From positions 62,001 through 126,000 of the forward strand of contig CAYVMC010000001.1 of the NCBI GenBank assembly GCA_964452495.1: a stretch of 64,000 nt of DNA. The letters are read 5' to 3'. The stretch is from CALUTH01 sp964452495 (GTDB lineage: Bacteria; Cyanobacteriota; Vampirovibrionia; Gastranaerophilales; Gastranaerophilaceae). Under the pieces are notes generated by a model. It was not told where the DNA came from. It searched no databases and was given only the letters and a program-made list of their open reading frames with translations. A program made the position numbers and the translations under genes. Positions 17,463 through 26,127 of the stretch are shown in pieces. Every line of letters starts with the position of its first letter. The stretch's first letter is position 1.

Positions 17463-18089
17463 ATGTTTACAGGTTTAATTGAAACAACCGGAATAATTAC
17501 AGCTATCAGCACAAATCACGTAAGTATAAAAACCGAGATTAGTAAAGAACTAAATATTGGAGATAGTATTTCCGTAAATGGTACCTGTCTTACAGTTACC
17601 TCTGTACAAGATGATTGTTTTGGGGCTGATTTATCCCCGGAAACTTTTAATGTCACTAATTTTGCAGAGAAAAAAAAGGGCGATATGGTAAACCTTGAGC
17701 GTGCAATGCTTTTATCGTCACGACTTAATGGACATTTAGTATACGGACATGTTGATACGACTGCTAATGTTTTAAGAATAACTAAATCCGAGAATTTTTA
17801 TACACTGGTACTGGCGATAAAACCGGAATTTAAAAATTATATAGTAAAAAAAGGTTCTATTACTGTTGATGGTGTCAGTCTGACTATAGCTGACGAAGTT
17901 GCTGGAGAGGTGAAAATTGCAATAATTCCGCATACGTGGGAGGTTACGGCATTAAAAAAACTAAATACTGATAGTATTGTTAATATAGAGTTTGATATAA
18001 TTTCGAAGTATATTGAAAAAAACACAAATATATATCATAATAAATCTAGAATTAATCTTGAATTTCTGGAAGAAAACGGGTTTGTATAA
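17463..18089 (+). CDS. ribE: Riboflavin synthase alpha chain
   Basis: Dismutates two 6,7-dimethyl-8-ribityllumazines to riboflavin. The 208 aa contain the two lumazine-binding repeats, visible as MFTGLIETTG with GDSISVNGTCLTV in the first and HLVYGHVDTTANV with GSITVDGVSLTI in the second. The family length is about 200. The stop overlaps the ribBA ATG by one nucleotide (TAATG), so the two are co-translated. The ribH and ribD genes that complete the pathway are not in the window. Confidence 0.95.
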   Translation: MFTGLIETTGIITAISTNHVSIKTEISKELNIGDSISVNGTCLTVTSVQDDCFGADLSPETFNVTNFAEKKKGDMVNLERAMLLSSRLNGHLVYGHVDTTANVLRITKSENFYTLVLAIKPEFKNYIVKKGSITVDGVSLTIADEVAGEVKIAIIPHTWEVTALKKLNTDSIVNIEFDIISKYIEKNTNIYHNKSRINLEFLEENGFV

Positions 18090-19315
18090 TGGAAGATAAT
18101 CATATTCATTTCGACACAATAGAAGATGCGCTTAATGACTATAAACAAGGAAAGCCTGTTATAATTGCTGATGACGAACACAGGGAAAACGAAGGTGATT
18201 TAATTGTTGCGGCACAATATGCAACACCAGAAATAATAAAATTTATGGCATGTGAGTGTAAAGGGCTAATATGTTTAGCAATTTCAGAAGATATTGCTAA
18301 AAAGCTGAATTTATATCAGATGGTAGAGAATAATAGTGAAAACATGAGAACAGCATTTACCGTAAGTATAGATGCACATGAAAAATATGGAGTAACAACG
18401 GGTATATCTGCATTTGACAGGGCAAAAACGATAGAAGTTGCTATAGCTCCTGATTCACAGCCTTCAGATTTAAGAAGACCCGGACATATGTTTCCCTGTA
18501 CCGCTCAAAAAGGAGGAGTACTGACTAGAACAGGACACACAGAAGCTGCTGTGGATATGGCGAAACTTTGCGGATTGAGAGCAGCAGGTGTTATGTGTGA
18601 AATTATGGCAGAAGATGGAACTATGGCAAGACGTAATGAACTCGCTGAGTTTGCAAAAAAACACGGAATTAAATTCATTACGGTGGCAGATTTAATTGCC
18701 TACAGGCTTAAATTTGAAAGAACGGTAAAAAGAGAGGCAGAAGCTTTTTTACCAACTGAATTTGGAGATTTTAATATAATAGGATACAGAGATAATATAA
18801 CAGGCTTTGAGCACGTTGCACTTGTCAAGGATGATGGCAGTGATAAAGTGCCTTTAATAAGAGTTCATAGTGAGTGTCTTACGGGAGATATTTTCCACAG
18901 CTTGAAATGTGATTGTAGTGCTCAACTGCATCATGCCCTTAAAATGGTTGATAAATACGGTAAAGGGGCTGTTGTGTATTTGAGAAACCATGAAGGGCGC
19001 GGAATAGGGCTTATTAATAAGATAAAAGCCTATCATCTGCAAGAGGAAGGATTAGATACGGTTGATGCAAACGTGACATTAGGTTTTCCTCCGGATTTAA
19101 GAAATTATGGTGTTGGCGCACAGATTATACTGGATTTGGGTTTTAATAAATTTAAGCTCATTACGAATAATCCTAAAAAAATTATAGGTCTAAAAGGGTA
19201 TGGTCTTAATATTGTTGAGACAATTAATCTTGAACCAGATATAACCGAATATAATAAATACTATTTGAAAACAAAACAAGACAGAATGCAGCATACGTTT
19301 AAAGGAGTTTTATGA
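18089..19315 (+). CDS. ribBA: Bifunctional DHBP synthase / GTP cyclohydrolase II
   Basis: Makes both riboflavin precursors, dihydroxybutanone phosphate and the pyrimidine from GTP. Residues 1-200 are RibB: DDEHRENEGDLIVAAQ, RPGHMFPC, RTGHTEAAVDMAKLCG. Residues 205-408 are RibA: VRVHSECLTGD-type start (RVHSECLTGDIFHSL), the zinc ligands in the CDC segment, NHEGRGIGLINKIKAY and DLRNYGVGAQIL-like (GVGAQIILDLG). Both active sites look intact. It is translationally coupled to ribE upstream and overlaps the GNAT gene by 4 nt downstream. Confidence 0.96.
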   Translation: MEDNHIHFDTIEDALNDYKQGKPVIIADDEHRENEGDLIVAAQYATPEIIKFMACECKGLICLAISEDIAKKLNLYQMVENNSENMRTAFTVSIDAHEKYGVTTGISAFDRAKTIEVAIAPDSQPSDLRRPGHMFPCTAQKGGVLTRTGHTEAAVDMAKLCGLRAAGVMCEIMAEDGTMARRNELAEFAKKHGIKFITVADLIAYRLKFERTVKREAEAFLPTEFGDFNIIGYRDNITGFEHVALVKDDGSDKVPLIRVHSECLTGDIFHSLKCDCSAQLHHALKMVDKYGKGAVVYLRNHEGRGIGLINKIKAYHLQEEGLDTVDANVTLGFPPDLRNYGVGAQIILDLGFNKFKLITNNPKKIIGLKGYGLNIVETINLEPDITEYNKYYLKTKQDRMQHTFKGVL

Positions 19316-20295
19316 GCGAAAATATTTACAAAGCAGAATTATTAAACCCGACAATGTATAAGTTCTTTACAGGTGTATATAATGATTTTAAAAATAAAGC
19401 AAAAGTGGAATATCAATTTGAACTTGAGCCGCTTGAGTATGATGATTTTATAAATGCTATTGATGAAAAACTGCTTAACTGCATATCTCTGCTTGAAAAT
19501 GACATCCCTACAGGATTTCTTGCCTATACAACTTCTATATCTGAAGGTATTGAATTAAACATGGTTCATTTTCTGGGCAAAGAAGATAAAAATATAAAAT
19601 TCAAAGTTTTAATAGAAAAATTTTTAGAACTTACAGAACAGGATAGGAAGAGAAAAGTTGTTTGTTATCCTATGCTGGGGGTTCAATCTTCTTTCGTTTC
19701 GGAAATATCAAAGTTTGGATTTAAGTTTATAGGACAGGCGGTATTAAGATTAAAAATCGGGAATCCACAGAGTGAACGAATTTTAGAAAATGTAAAATTA
19801 ACACCGCTCCCGCCCCAGTATAAAATTTCAGGCTGGTCAGAAGAATATCAGCCGCAGATTATTGAATTAATACTGGAGACATTTAAAGATACGGCGGATG
19901 CACTATTTGATACACGTTTTAGAACTTATAATGGTGTTGAAGATATAGTAGATAAAATAACTGAAAATATATACGGAGAATTTTTACCAAATAATACAAG
20001 TCTGTTACTTTATGAAGATAAAGTTTGTGGAATAGTTTTTGCAAACCTGACAACTCCCCAGATTGCGAATATTCCGCTTGTCGGCATTGCGAAAAAACAC
20101 AGAGGTAAAGGGTTTTCAAAGCATTTATTACAAAGAACTGTTAGAAGTATTGTAGACGCCTCAAAAATTGGTGAGTATAATTGCACTGAAGTTAACGTTA
20201 CAACCGAAACAAACAATTATCGTGCTTTGAAAATGTACCGGCAGGTCGGATTTAAAGAGGATTTTTGTTATCCTCAAGCATATATAGAGTCTTAA
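19312..20295 (+). CDS. GNAT-family acetyltransferase, tandem-domain
   Basis: 327 aa. The C-terminal 120 residues are a GNAT fold with the acetyl-CoA loop KHRGKGFSKHLL and the later NVTTETNNYRALKMYRQVGF signature. The N-terminal half looks like a degenerate second GNAT domain (PTGFLAYTTS, ELNMVHFLG). The substrate is unknown. An AAGGAG site and ATGA overlap tie it to ribBA; the link to riboflavin metabolism may be only operon convenience. Its stop is directly followed by the convergent YuiD-like stop with no spacer. Confidence 0.82.
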   Translation: MSENIYKAELLNPTMYKFFTGVYNDFKNKAKVEYQFELEPLEYDDFINAIDEKLLNCISLLENDIPTGFLAYTTSISEGIELNMVHFLGKEDKNIKFKVLIEKFLELTEQDRKRKVVCYPMLGVQSSFVSEISKFGFKFIGQAVLRLKIGNPQSERILENVKLTPLPPQYKISGWSEEYQPQIIELILETFKDTADALFDTRFRTYNGVEDIVDKITENIYGEFLPNNTSLLLYEDKVCGIVFANLTTPQIANIPLVGIAKKHRGKGFSKHLLQRTVRSIVDASKIGEYNCTEVNVTTETNNYRALKMYRQVGFKEDFCYPQAYIES

Positions 20296-20772
20296 TTATA
20301 TAAAACGCTCTAATAATAAAAATATAACCAGTGCAAATATAGCACCATAAAATGCGCCCGCAAAAACTTGCAGCGGGGTATGTCCCAAAAGTTCCTTAAG
20401 TCTTCCTCCAAACTGTGCAATGTCATGCTTGTAAAAATCAAGAATAATTTTATTCAAACAGGCAGCCTGTTTACCTGCAGCACGTCTTACTCCTGCTGCA
20501 TCATACATAACAACGAGAGCGAAACCTGTAGCCAGCGCAAAATCCACAGAAGTAAAGCCTGATATCATACCAATGCATAGAGCTAGAGAAACTACTCCTG
20601 CTGAATGCGAACTTGGCATACCACCGGTTGTTGTAAAAAGCGTCAAATCGACTTCTTTTTTTGTTATTAAATGTAGGAAGAATTTTATACACTGCGCGGT
20701 AAATGCTGATGCAAGTCCGATAAGTAATGCTTCCATACCTGTTCCATGTAATTCAAAAAGTAATTCTTTCAC
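20296..20772 (-). CDS. Divergent PAP2 family membrane protein (YuiD-like)
   Basis: 158-aa integral membrane protein with about four hydrophobic helices. It has the divergent-PAP2 phosphatase signature GGMPSSHSAGVVSLA near residues 48-62 and AAGVRRAAGKQA. Members occur widely in cyanobacteria and firmicutes. A prenyl-diphosphate phosphatase role is plausible given its position directly after the isoprenyl-diphosphate synthase (TAA-GTG junction, GTG start). The activity itself is not demonstrated by the sequence. Confidence 0.85.
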   Translation of the reverse strand: MKELLFELHGTGMEALLIGLASAFTAQCIKFFLHLITKKEVDLTLFTTTGGMPSSHSAGVVSLALCIGMISGFTSVDFALATGFALVVMYDAAGVRRAAGKQAACLNKIILDFYKHDIAQFGGRLKELLGHTPLQVFAGAFYGAIFALVIFLLLERFI

Positions 20773-21645
20773 TTACTTTATCCTCGCTTCCAATCTATGT
20801 TCAATTTTTCCAAGTATTTCCTCAAATACTTCTGATCCATACTTGTCAATTATATCATGACAATCTTTTATTAACTCAATGCATTTCTTTTTTGCGTTAT
20901 CAATTCCATATAAAGAGGTATATGTTAGTTTTTGTGCCGCTTTATCCTTTCCTGTCGTTTTACCAAGTTCTTCAAAAGATGAAATTTCATCCATAATATC
21001 ATCGTATATTTGAAAGGCTTTACCAAATTTTGTCGCAAAATCATCAAGTTCTAGTGTTATATCAATCGGTGCATCTGCTAGTATACAGCCTGCCTTTACA
21101 GCAAGTCTGAATAATACCGCTGTTTTATGAATATGTATATACAGGAGTGTTTCATTTTCATTACGTTCAAAATGTTGTTTTTCGCTTTCCATATCTACGA
21201 TTTGCCCGCCGATTAAACCATAAACACCTGCAGCCTTCGTGTATTCATGGATTATTTTTATTAATTTATCCGGTGGTAAATCAGATTTTTCAATAATTAT
21301 TTGAGGAGCGTATGAAAGGAGTGCATCACCTGCAAGAACAGCAACGGCATCACCAAATACTTTATGATTTGATGGTTTCCCGCGCCTAAAATCATCATTA
21401 TCCATACAGGGTAAGTCGTCATGAATAAGACTTTGAACATGGAGCATTTCAATAGCGCATGCTGTGGGGAGGGCTATATCAATATTCCCCCCAAGACTTC
21501 TAACTGTTTCTAGACACATAACAGGACGTAAACGTTTGCCTTTCAATGATAAGGTGTATTTCATTGACTCAAAAACTGTATTTGGATACTTAATTTCAAT
21601 ATACTCATCTAACTTTTCATTTATTAGTTTAATCAACTCTTCCAT
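20773..21645 (-). CDS. ispA: Polyprenyl (farnesyl/geranylgeranyl) diphosphate synthase
   Basis: Head-to-tail condensation of IPP with allylic diphosphates. The 290 aa carry the first Asp-rich motif as LIHDDLPCMDND with the two-residue insertion typical of bacterial FPP/short-chain synthases, the GKRLRPVM segment, and the second motif QIYDDIMDE. The final chain length is not certain, so the symbol denotes the family. It overlaps rsgA by 17 nt upstream and is contiguous with the divergent-PAP2 gene downstream. Confidence 0.9.
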   Translation of the reverse strand: MEELIKLINEKLDEYIEIKYPNTVFESMKYTLSLKGKRLRPVMCLETVRSLGGNIDIALPTACAIEMLHVQSLIHDDLPCMDNDDFRRGKPSNHKVFGDAVAVLAGDALLSYAPQIIIEKSDLPPDKLIKIIHEYTKAAGVYGLIGGQIVDMESEKQHFERNENETLLYIHIHKTAVLFRLAVKAGCILADAPIDITLELDDFATKFGKAFQIYDDIMDEISSFEELGKTTGKDKAAQKLTYTSLYGIDNAKKKCIELIKDCHDIIDKYGSEVFEEILGKIEHRLEARIK

Positions 21646-22627
21646 TAACTATTTCCTTATAAATATTTTGTTTTTTTGTATTTCTGGCGGAACTTCTATT
21701 TTTTGCACTGATTTTTGCAAGTTTTTTTTCTCCGCTTAATTTACTTTTTCCCTCAATTTTATTACCTTCATTTCTTACTTTATCCTTGTATACCTTTGCT
21801 TCTTTAACGAACTCTAGATAACTGTGATAACGAGTCGGGTCTATTTCGTTTAAATGCTCCAGTACACAGCACCCGTCTTCTGACATGTGTAAACAGTCAG
21901 GGTATTTACAGTATTTTTTATACTCTTTTATTTCGACAAACAGGTTATCTACATACTGGGGAAGGAGGAAATCAAATTTGAGATTAGAAAATCCTGGTGT
22001 ATCAATAATTCTAAATTTATCTATTTGAAGAATTTCACAATGTCTTGTTGTGTGTGTACCACGCATTGTTTTTTTACTGACGTTCTTTGTTTTTAAAGAC
22101 AGCTCTGGATTAATAGCATTAATTAAACTTGATTTACCAACTCCAGAGGTTCCGCATAATGCAGAAGTCTTATTTGCCAATATATCAATAAGTTCTGGAA
22201 TTCCATCATTTTCTTTCGCTGATGTAAATATAATTTTGTACCCCAGTGGTTCATAAATTGATTTAATCTGTACAACTAATGCATCACTATCTATTAAGTC
22301 ATCTTTATTAAAGCACAGAACCGGAGTTATTTTATAGTATTCTGCAAAAGCAATATATCGATTGAGCTGCAGGTAACTTAATTCAGGCTCTTTTAAAGAA
22401 GAAACAATTATAATACTGTCGACATTAGCGACTGCGGGGCGGGGAATGAAGTTTTTTCTTTCGGTAATATCGGTTATAACATTATCTTCATATATTACAT
22501 AGTCCCCTACCAGCGGTTTTACTCCCTGTTTTTTTAAGATTTCTCTGAGTTTACACTCGTGTAATGTTTCATCAGCATACACATAATAAAAATCGGAATG
22601 AATTTTGAAAATCTGTCCTGTAGCCAT
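21629..22627 (-). CDS. rsgA: Ribosome small-subunit-dependent GTPase RsgA
   Basis: Circularly permuted GTPase that assists late 30S maturation. Order seen: an OB-fold N-terminus, G4 as CFNKDD, G1 as CGTSGVGKSSLINAI, G3 as DTPGFSN, then a zinc knuckle with CKYPDCLHMSEDGC. The C-terminus is a basic tail. An in-frame TTG lies 18 nt further upstream, but TACAAT at 22634-22639 would then lie inside the gene. ATG 22627 (MATGQIF) gives 332 aa and a probably leaderless mRNA. Confidence 0.94.
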   Translation of the reverse strand: MATGQIFKIHSDFYYVYADETLHECKLREILKKQGVKPLVGDYVIYEDNVITDITERKNFIPRPAVANVDSIIIVSSLKEPELSYLQLNRYIAFAEYYKITPVLCFNKDDLIDSDALVVQIKSIYEPLGYKIIFTSAKENDGIPELIDILANKTSALCGTSGVGKSSLINAINPELSLKTKNVSKKTMRGTHTTRHCEILQIDKFRIIDTPGFSNLKFDFLLPQYVDNLFVEIKEYKKYCKYPDCLHMSEDGCCVLEHLNEIDPTRYHSYLEFVKEAKVYKDKVRNEGNKIEGKSKLSGEKKLAKISAKNRSSARNTKKQNIYKEIVNGRVD

Positions 22628-22633
22628 AAATTT

Positions 22634-22639
22634 ATTGTA
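22634..22639 (-). promoter_or_regulatory. -10 element for a leaderless rsgA mRNA
   Basis: On the minus strand TACAAT ends 6 nt before the rsgA ATG, and no Shine-Dalgarno is present. Confidence 0.5.
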
Positions 22640-22669
22640 TCGCAATCAGCGAAAAAATAACAGGTTTAA

Positions 22670-23005
22670 TTACTCCTCATCAGACTCCCATCTTTTGACA
22701 TCAAATTTTAAGTCTTTAATATTAATGTTTAGTGTTTTCATATATGGTTCAAGTTTTGCAAGCAAAAGTGCTTTCGACATAGCAAGTTCCTGTGCTACGA
22801 TTGAATTTTCACAAGCTATAATCATAAGACCGTTGCCACCCATTCCCCAGGGGCGGGATTTGTCTTTATATTTTGGCTTGACAATCTTTTTCCAGAAAGT
22901 GTAAAGATTAGAGCGAGTAACTGCTTTTTTAATATCTTTATTATTAAGAAGTGATGCAATTATCTCATCCGCCGATTCAAAATTTGTATAGAGTATTTTC
23001 TTCAT
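22670..23005 (-). CDS. DUF721/DciA-like protein
   Basis: 111 aa with the DUF721 layout: an N-terminal helix, NLYTFWKKIV (the conserved Trp before a basic turn), an alternating strand GGNGLMIIACENSIVAQELAMSK, and LEPYMKTLNINIKDLKF. Some DUF721 members (DciA) are loaders of the replicative helicase DnaB where DnaC is absent. That role is likely but not certain here. It is divergent from nrnA across only 29 bp. Confidence 0.8.
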   Translation of the reverse strand: MKKILYTNFESADEIIASLLNNKDIKKAVTRSNLYTFWKKIVKPKYKDKSRPWGMGGNGLMIIACENSIVAQELAMSKALLLAKLEPYMKTLNINIKDLKFDVKRWESDEE

Positions 23006-23018
23006 TTCATCTTTTTGT

Positions 23019-23024
23019 GATAAT
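23019..23024 (+). promoter_or_regulatory. Extended -10 promoter for the nrnA operon
   Basis: TGTGATAAT, an extended -10, lies 10 nt before the nrnA ATG. The predicted leader is about 3-4 nt with no Shine-Dalgarno. Confidence 0.5.
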
Positions 23025-23034
23025 ATAAACTAAT

Positions 23035-23991
23035 ATGAATAAGATTAATATTGATGATATCATAAAAAGGGCTTCAAAGATACTTATTACATCACATATT
23101 AACCCTGATGGCGATACTCTGGGTACAATGTGTGCACTCTACGGAGGAATAAAAGAAAACTTTAAGAAACCTGTAGATATGTATATTGCATCGAAATTAC
23201 CTTATATGTATAGGGATTTACCTTTTATAACCCTCGCTAAAAACAACTATGACAAATCACTAATATATGATCTTGTAATAAGTGTGGATATTGCTGCAAA
23301 AGACAGAATGGGAGAGATTGTAGAGCTTTTTGATAAAGCTTGTATGACTATTAACCTTGACCATCACAAAACAAATCCGGGATATGGAAAAATAAATATT
23401 ATTGATAGCAGCGCAGCGTCTGCAGGGTTAATTTTATATAATTATTTTAAGGAAAACAATTGGAAAATTACAAAAGAAATAGCCGAGTGTATCTATGTAT
23501 CAATACTTACAGACACTGGCGGCTTTAAGTATGAAAATACAACGGCAGAAACCTTAAAGACGGCCGGTGAGCTAGTCAAGCTAGGGGTAAATCCTAATAA
23601 GATATATAAATCAATATACGAAACCAAGACAAAAGATAATATAATGTTTCAGGCTAATACGATTAGCAGAGCTAAGTTTTGTAATAATGATAAAATTGCA
23701 TATATTACCATTTATAAAAAAGATTTGGAAAATTATAAGGATACCGAAGATTTCACGGAAGGGTTGGTTGAAAAATTAAGAACTATAGATAGTGTTGGTG
23801 TATCATTTTTGGTAAAGGAAATTGACTCAAAAAACAGCAAAGTATCAATGCGTTCAAAAAATATAGATGTTGCAGAAATATGTACCCGATTTGGAGGGGG
23901 AGGACATACGTACGCTGCAGGGTGCGTAGTAAAATCTTCAGTTAATACAACGGTTAAAAAGATTTTAAATTTATTAAATGAAAAAATATGA
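23035..23991 (+). CDS. nrnA: DHH-family oligoribonuclease/pAp phosphatase (NrnA-like)
   Basis: DHH/DHHA1 phosphoesterase of 318 aa that degrades nano-RNA and often 3',5'-pAp. Metal-binding motifs in order: SHINPDGDTLG (about residues 20-30), the VDIAAKDR aspartate, NLDHHKTN, and a later Asp in SILTDTGGFKY. The C-terminal DHHA1 substrate motif is GGGGHTYAAGC. It is the first gene of an operon with yihY, hit and speE; its stop overlaps the yihY ATG. Confidence 0.92.
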   Translation: MNKINIDDIIKRASKILITSHINPDGDTLGTMCALYGGIKENFKKPVDMYIASKLPYMYRDLPFITLAKNNYDKSLIYDLVISVDIAAKDRMGEIVELFDKACMTINLDHHKTNPGYGKINIIDSSAASAGLILYNYFKENNWKITKEIAECIYVSILTDTGGFKYENTTAETLKTAGELVKLGVNPNKIYKSIYETKTKDNIMFQANTISRAKFCNNDKIAYITIYKKDLENYKDTEDFTEGLVEKLRTIDSVGVSFLVKEIDSKNSKVSMRSKNIDVAEICTRFGGGGHTYAAGCVVKSSVNTTVKKILNLLNEKI

Positions 23992-24872
23992 AAAAATATC
24001 TTAAAGTAATAAAAAGTATAAGCAAATCAGTAGTTGATAATGATTTTTCCGGCATGGCGGCAGAAATGGGCTTTATGCTGATTATAGGGATATTCCCGTT
24101 TGCTTTGTTTTTAATTGAAGTATTCAGCCGGTTAGGGAGAAAATCATTTGTTAATCCGATATTTCTGGCACTGAGTAAAATTATGCCAAGTGATGCGTTT
24201 GATTTAATCCGTTCGGTAATTAATGAAGTTTCTTTTTTTGAAAAAGGTGGATTACTTGCCATTATAGGATTTATTATTACGGTAATACTCTCAACAAATG
24301 CAATGGCTGTTGTTCTGAAAGGCTTAAATAGAGCCTACAAGGTTGAGGAAACCAGATCTTTTATTTATACAAGATTACTGTCGCTAACTATGGTTTTTGT
24401 TAATACAGCTATTCTTTTTCTTACAGTTAATCTTATTGTATTTGGGAAAGTTATTTTAAAGTTTTTTACAACTTCCCTTGGTTTTAATATAGATATTGCT
24501 AATGCTATTCTTGTTCTGAGATGGCCGGTTGCATTCCTTGCTCTGTTTGTTCTTGCATATCTACAATACTATATTTTGCCTGATTTAAGCGGGAAAGAAC
24601 TTTTACGGCGGAAAAGTGCATTTCCTGGAACAATATTTTTCTGTGTATTCTGGCTGGCTGGTTCATGGTGTTTTTCCGTATATATTAACAATCTACACAC
24701 GTATAATTTCGTTTATGGAACTATCGGAGCTTTTGCGGTTTTGATGGTATGGCTGTACTATACATCAACATTAATATTGATAGGTGGAGAAATAAATTCG
24801 CAGCTATACAATGTTTTAGAACGTAAAGATATTATTTATGAGAGAAAGAAGACAAAATATATGGAGGATTAA
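23988..24872 (+). CDS. YihY/virulence factor BrkB family membrane protein
   Basis: 294-aa inner-membrane protein with about six hydrophobic helices and the UPF0761 pattern: GMAAEMGFMLIIGIFPF near the N-terminus, the amphipathic segment with LNRAYKVEETRSF, and the C-terminal YGTIGAFAVLMVWLYYTS followed by GGEINSQL. The family function is not established despite the historical RNase BN label. ATGA overlap with nrnA; the HIT gene follows after 2 nt. Confidence 0.9.
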   Translation: MKKYLKVIKSISKSVVDNDFSGMAAEMGFMLIIGIFPFALFLIEVFSRLGRKSFVNPIFLALSKIMPSDAFDLIRSVINEVSFFEKGGLLAIIGFIITVILSTNAMAVVLKGLNRAYKVEETRSFIYTRLLSLTMVFVNTAILFLTVNLIVFGKVILKFFTTSLGFNIDIANAILVLRWPVAFLALFVLAYLQYYILPDLSGKELLRRKSAFPGTIFFCVFWLAGSWCFSVYINNLHTYNFVYGTIGAFAVLMVWLYYTSTLILIGGEINSQLYNVLERKDIIYERKKTKYMED

Positions 24873-24874
24873 CC

Positions 24875-25198
24875 GTGACAGATTGTATTTTTTGTAAAAT
24901 TGCTAACGGGGAGTTTGATACACCATTTGTATATGAAACAGATGATTTTGTGGCGTTCAAAGATATTAATCCGAAAGCTGATACACATGTTCTTGTTGTA
25001 CCTAAAAAGCATTACGAATCATTAAATGAACTTAATGATGAAGTACTTATGGGTAAATTGCTTGCAGGAGTAAAGCAGGTTGCACAAAAACTTGGAATAA
25101 GTTCTTATAAAACAGTTATAAACACAGGCAGAGATGCCGGACAGGAGGTTTTCCACCTTCATATACACGTATTATCAGGTAATATAAAAGGAGTCTAA
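24875..25198 (+). CDS. HIT family purine nucleoside phosphoramidase-like protein
   Basis: 107 aa, HinT type. The histidine triad is HLHIHVL near the C-terminus. CIFCKIANGE with its cysteine pair and FKDINPKADTHVLVVPKKH fit the HinT branch, which hydrolyses AMP-lysine and phosphoramidates. It begins with GTG preceded by a strong GGAGG site. It lies between yihY and speE in one operon. Confidence 0.93.
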   Translation: MTDCIFCKIANGEFDTPFVYETDDFVAFKDINPKADTHVLVVPKKHYESLNELNDEVLMGKLLAGVKQVAQKLGISSYKTVINTGRDAGQEVFHLHIHVLSGNIKGV

Positions 25199-25199
25199 A

Positions 25200-26045
25200 A
25201 TGAGCGAGTTTTATAAAGAAATCACACCGGCAGGGTTTGGAATAGCTATTAAACAAAAAAATGTACTATTTTCAGCACAATCACCGTTTCAAAAGGTAGA
25301 AATTATTGATTCAGATAGTGAACTTGGTAAAATATTAACCCTTGATGATTTGATGATGACAACAGAGGGTGATGAATTTTATTATCACGAAATGATTTCA
25401 CATATCCCCATGATGCATCATAAAAATCCTGAAAGTGTTCTGGTAATTGGCGGTGGCGATGGAGGAACGGTAAGAGAAGTTCTCAAGCATTCTTCTGTTA
25501 AAAGGGTTGTACTTTGTGAAATAGACGGAATGGTTATTGATGTTTGTAAAAAGTATCTTCCGACAATATCATGCGGATTGAGTGACCCGAGGGTTGAAAT
25601 ATGCGTTGAAGATGCCATTGAATATATAAAAGATAAGAAAAACGAATTTGATATTGTACTGATTGACTCAACAGATCCAATGGGTCCTGGGGAGGGATTG
25701 TTTACAAAAGAATTTTATACTGATGTAAAAGACTCCTTGAAGAAAGGTGGAATTGTTGCGGCACAGTCAGAGTCCCCTGTTGTAAATAAAAACGAAATCA
25801 AAAAAATGTATGAATTGTTAAAGAAAGTATTTCCGATTTGTACTGCATATACATCCCCCATACCAACATATCCCGGTGGTTACTGGGCATGGGCATATTG
25901 TTCGGTTGAAGTTGAACCTTTGTCATATTATGCAGAAGACAGAGCGGCAGAAATTATTAAAACTTGTAAAATTTATAACAAAGAATATCATAATGCAAGA
26001 TTTGCACTGCCAAACTATTTAGTAGAATTGCTGAAAAATTGTTAA
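25200..26045 (+). CDS. speE: Polyamine aminopropyltransferase (spermidine synthase)
   Basis: Transfers aminopropyl from decarboxylated SAM to putrescine. The 281 aa show the N-terminal beta domain, the SAM-binding VIGGGDGGTVREVL, the CEIDGMVIDVCKKYLP segment and the active-site DSTDPMGPGEGLF. Also seen is TYPGGYWAWAYCS, typical of SpeE. AAAGGAG precedes the ATG. No speD, speA or speB is in the window, so polyamine precursors must come from elsewhere. It is the last gene of the nrnA operon. Confidence 0.95.
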   Translation: MSEFYKEITPAGFGIAIKQKNVLFSAQSPFQKVEIIDSDSELGKILTLDDLMMTTEGDEFYYHEMISHIPMMHHKNPESVLVIGGGDGGTVREVLKHSSVKRVVLCEIDGMVIDVCKKYLPTISCGLSDPRVEICVEDAIEYIKDKKNEFDIVLIDSTDPMGPGEGLFTKEFYTDVKDSLKKGGIVAAQSESPVVNKNEIKKMYELLKKVFPICTAYTSPIPTYPGGYWAWAYCSVEVEPLSYYAEDRAAEIIKTCKIYNKEYHNARFALPNYLVELLKNC

Positions 26046-26061
26046 AGAAATTAGTACCCTT

Positions 26062-26096
26062 ACCATCTTTTCTTCCTTTATGGAGGAAAAGATGGT
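26062..26096. terminator. Bidirectional hairpin between speE and the M16 peptidase gene
   Basis: ACCATCTTTTCTTCC and GGAGGAAAAGATGGT form a 15-bp stem with one wobble pair and a 5-nt loop. It sits between two convergent genes. Confidence 0.8.
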
Positions 26097-26127
26097 TTAA
26101 AGGTATTTATTGACGGGCGTTTTAAAT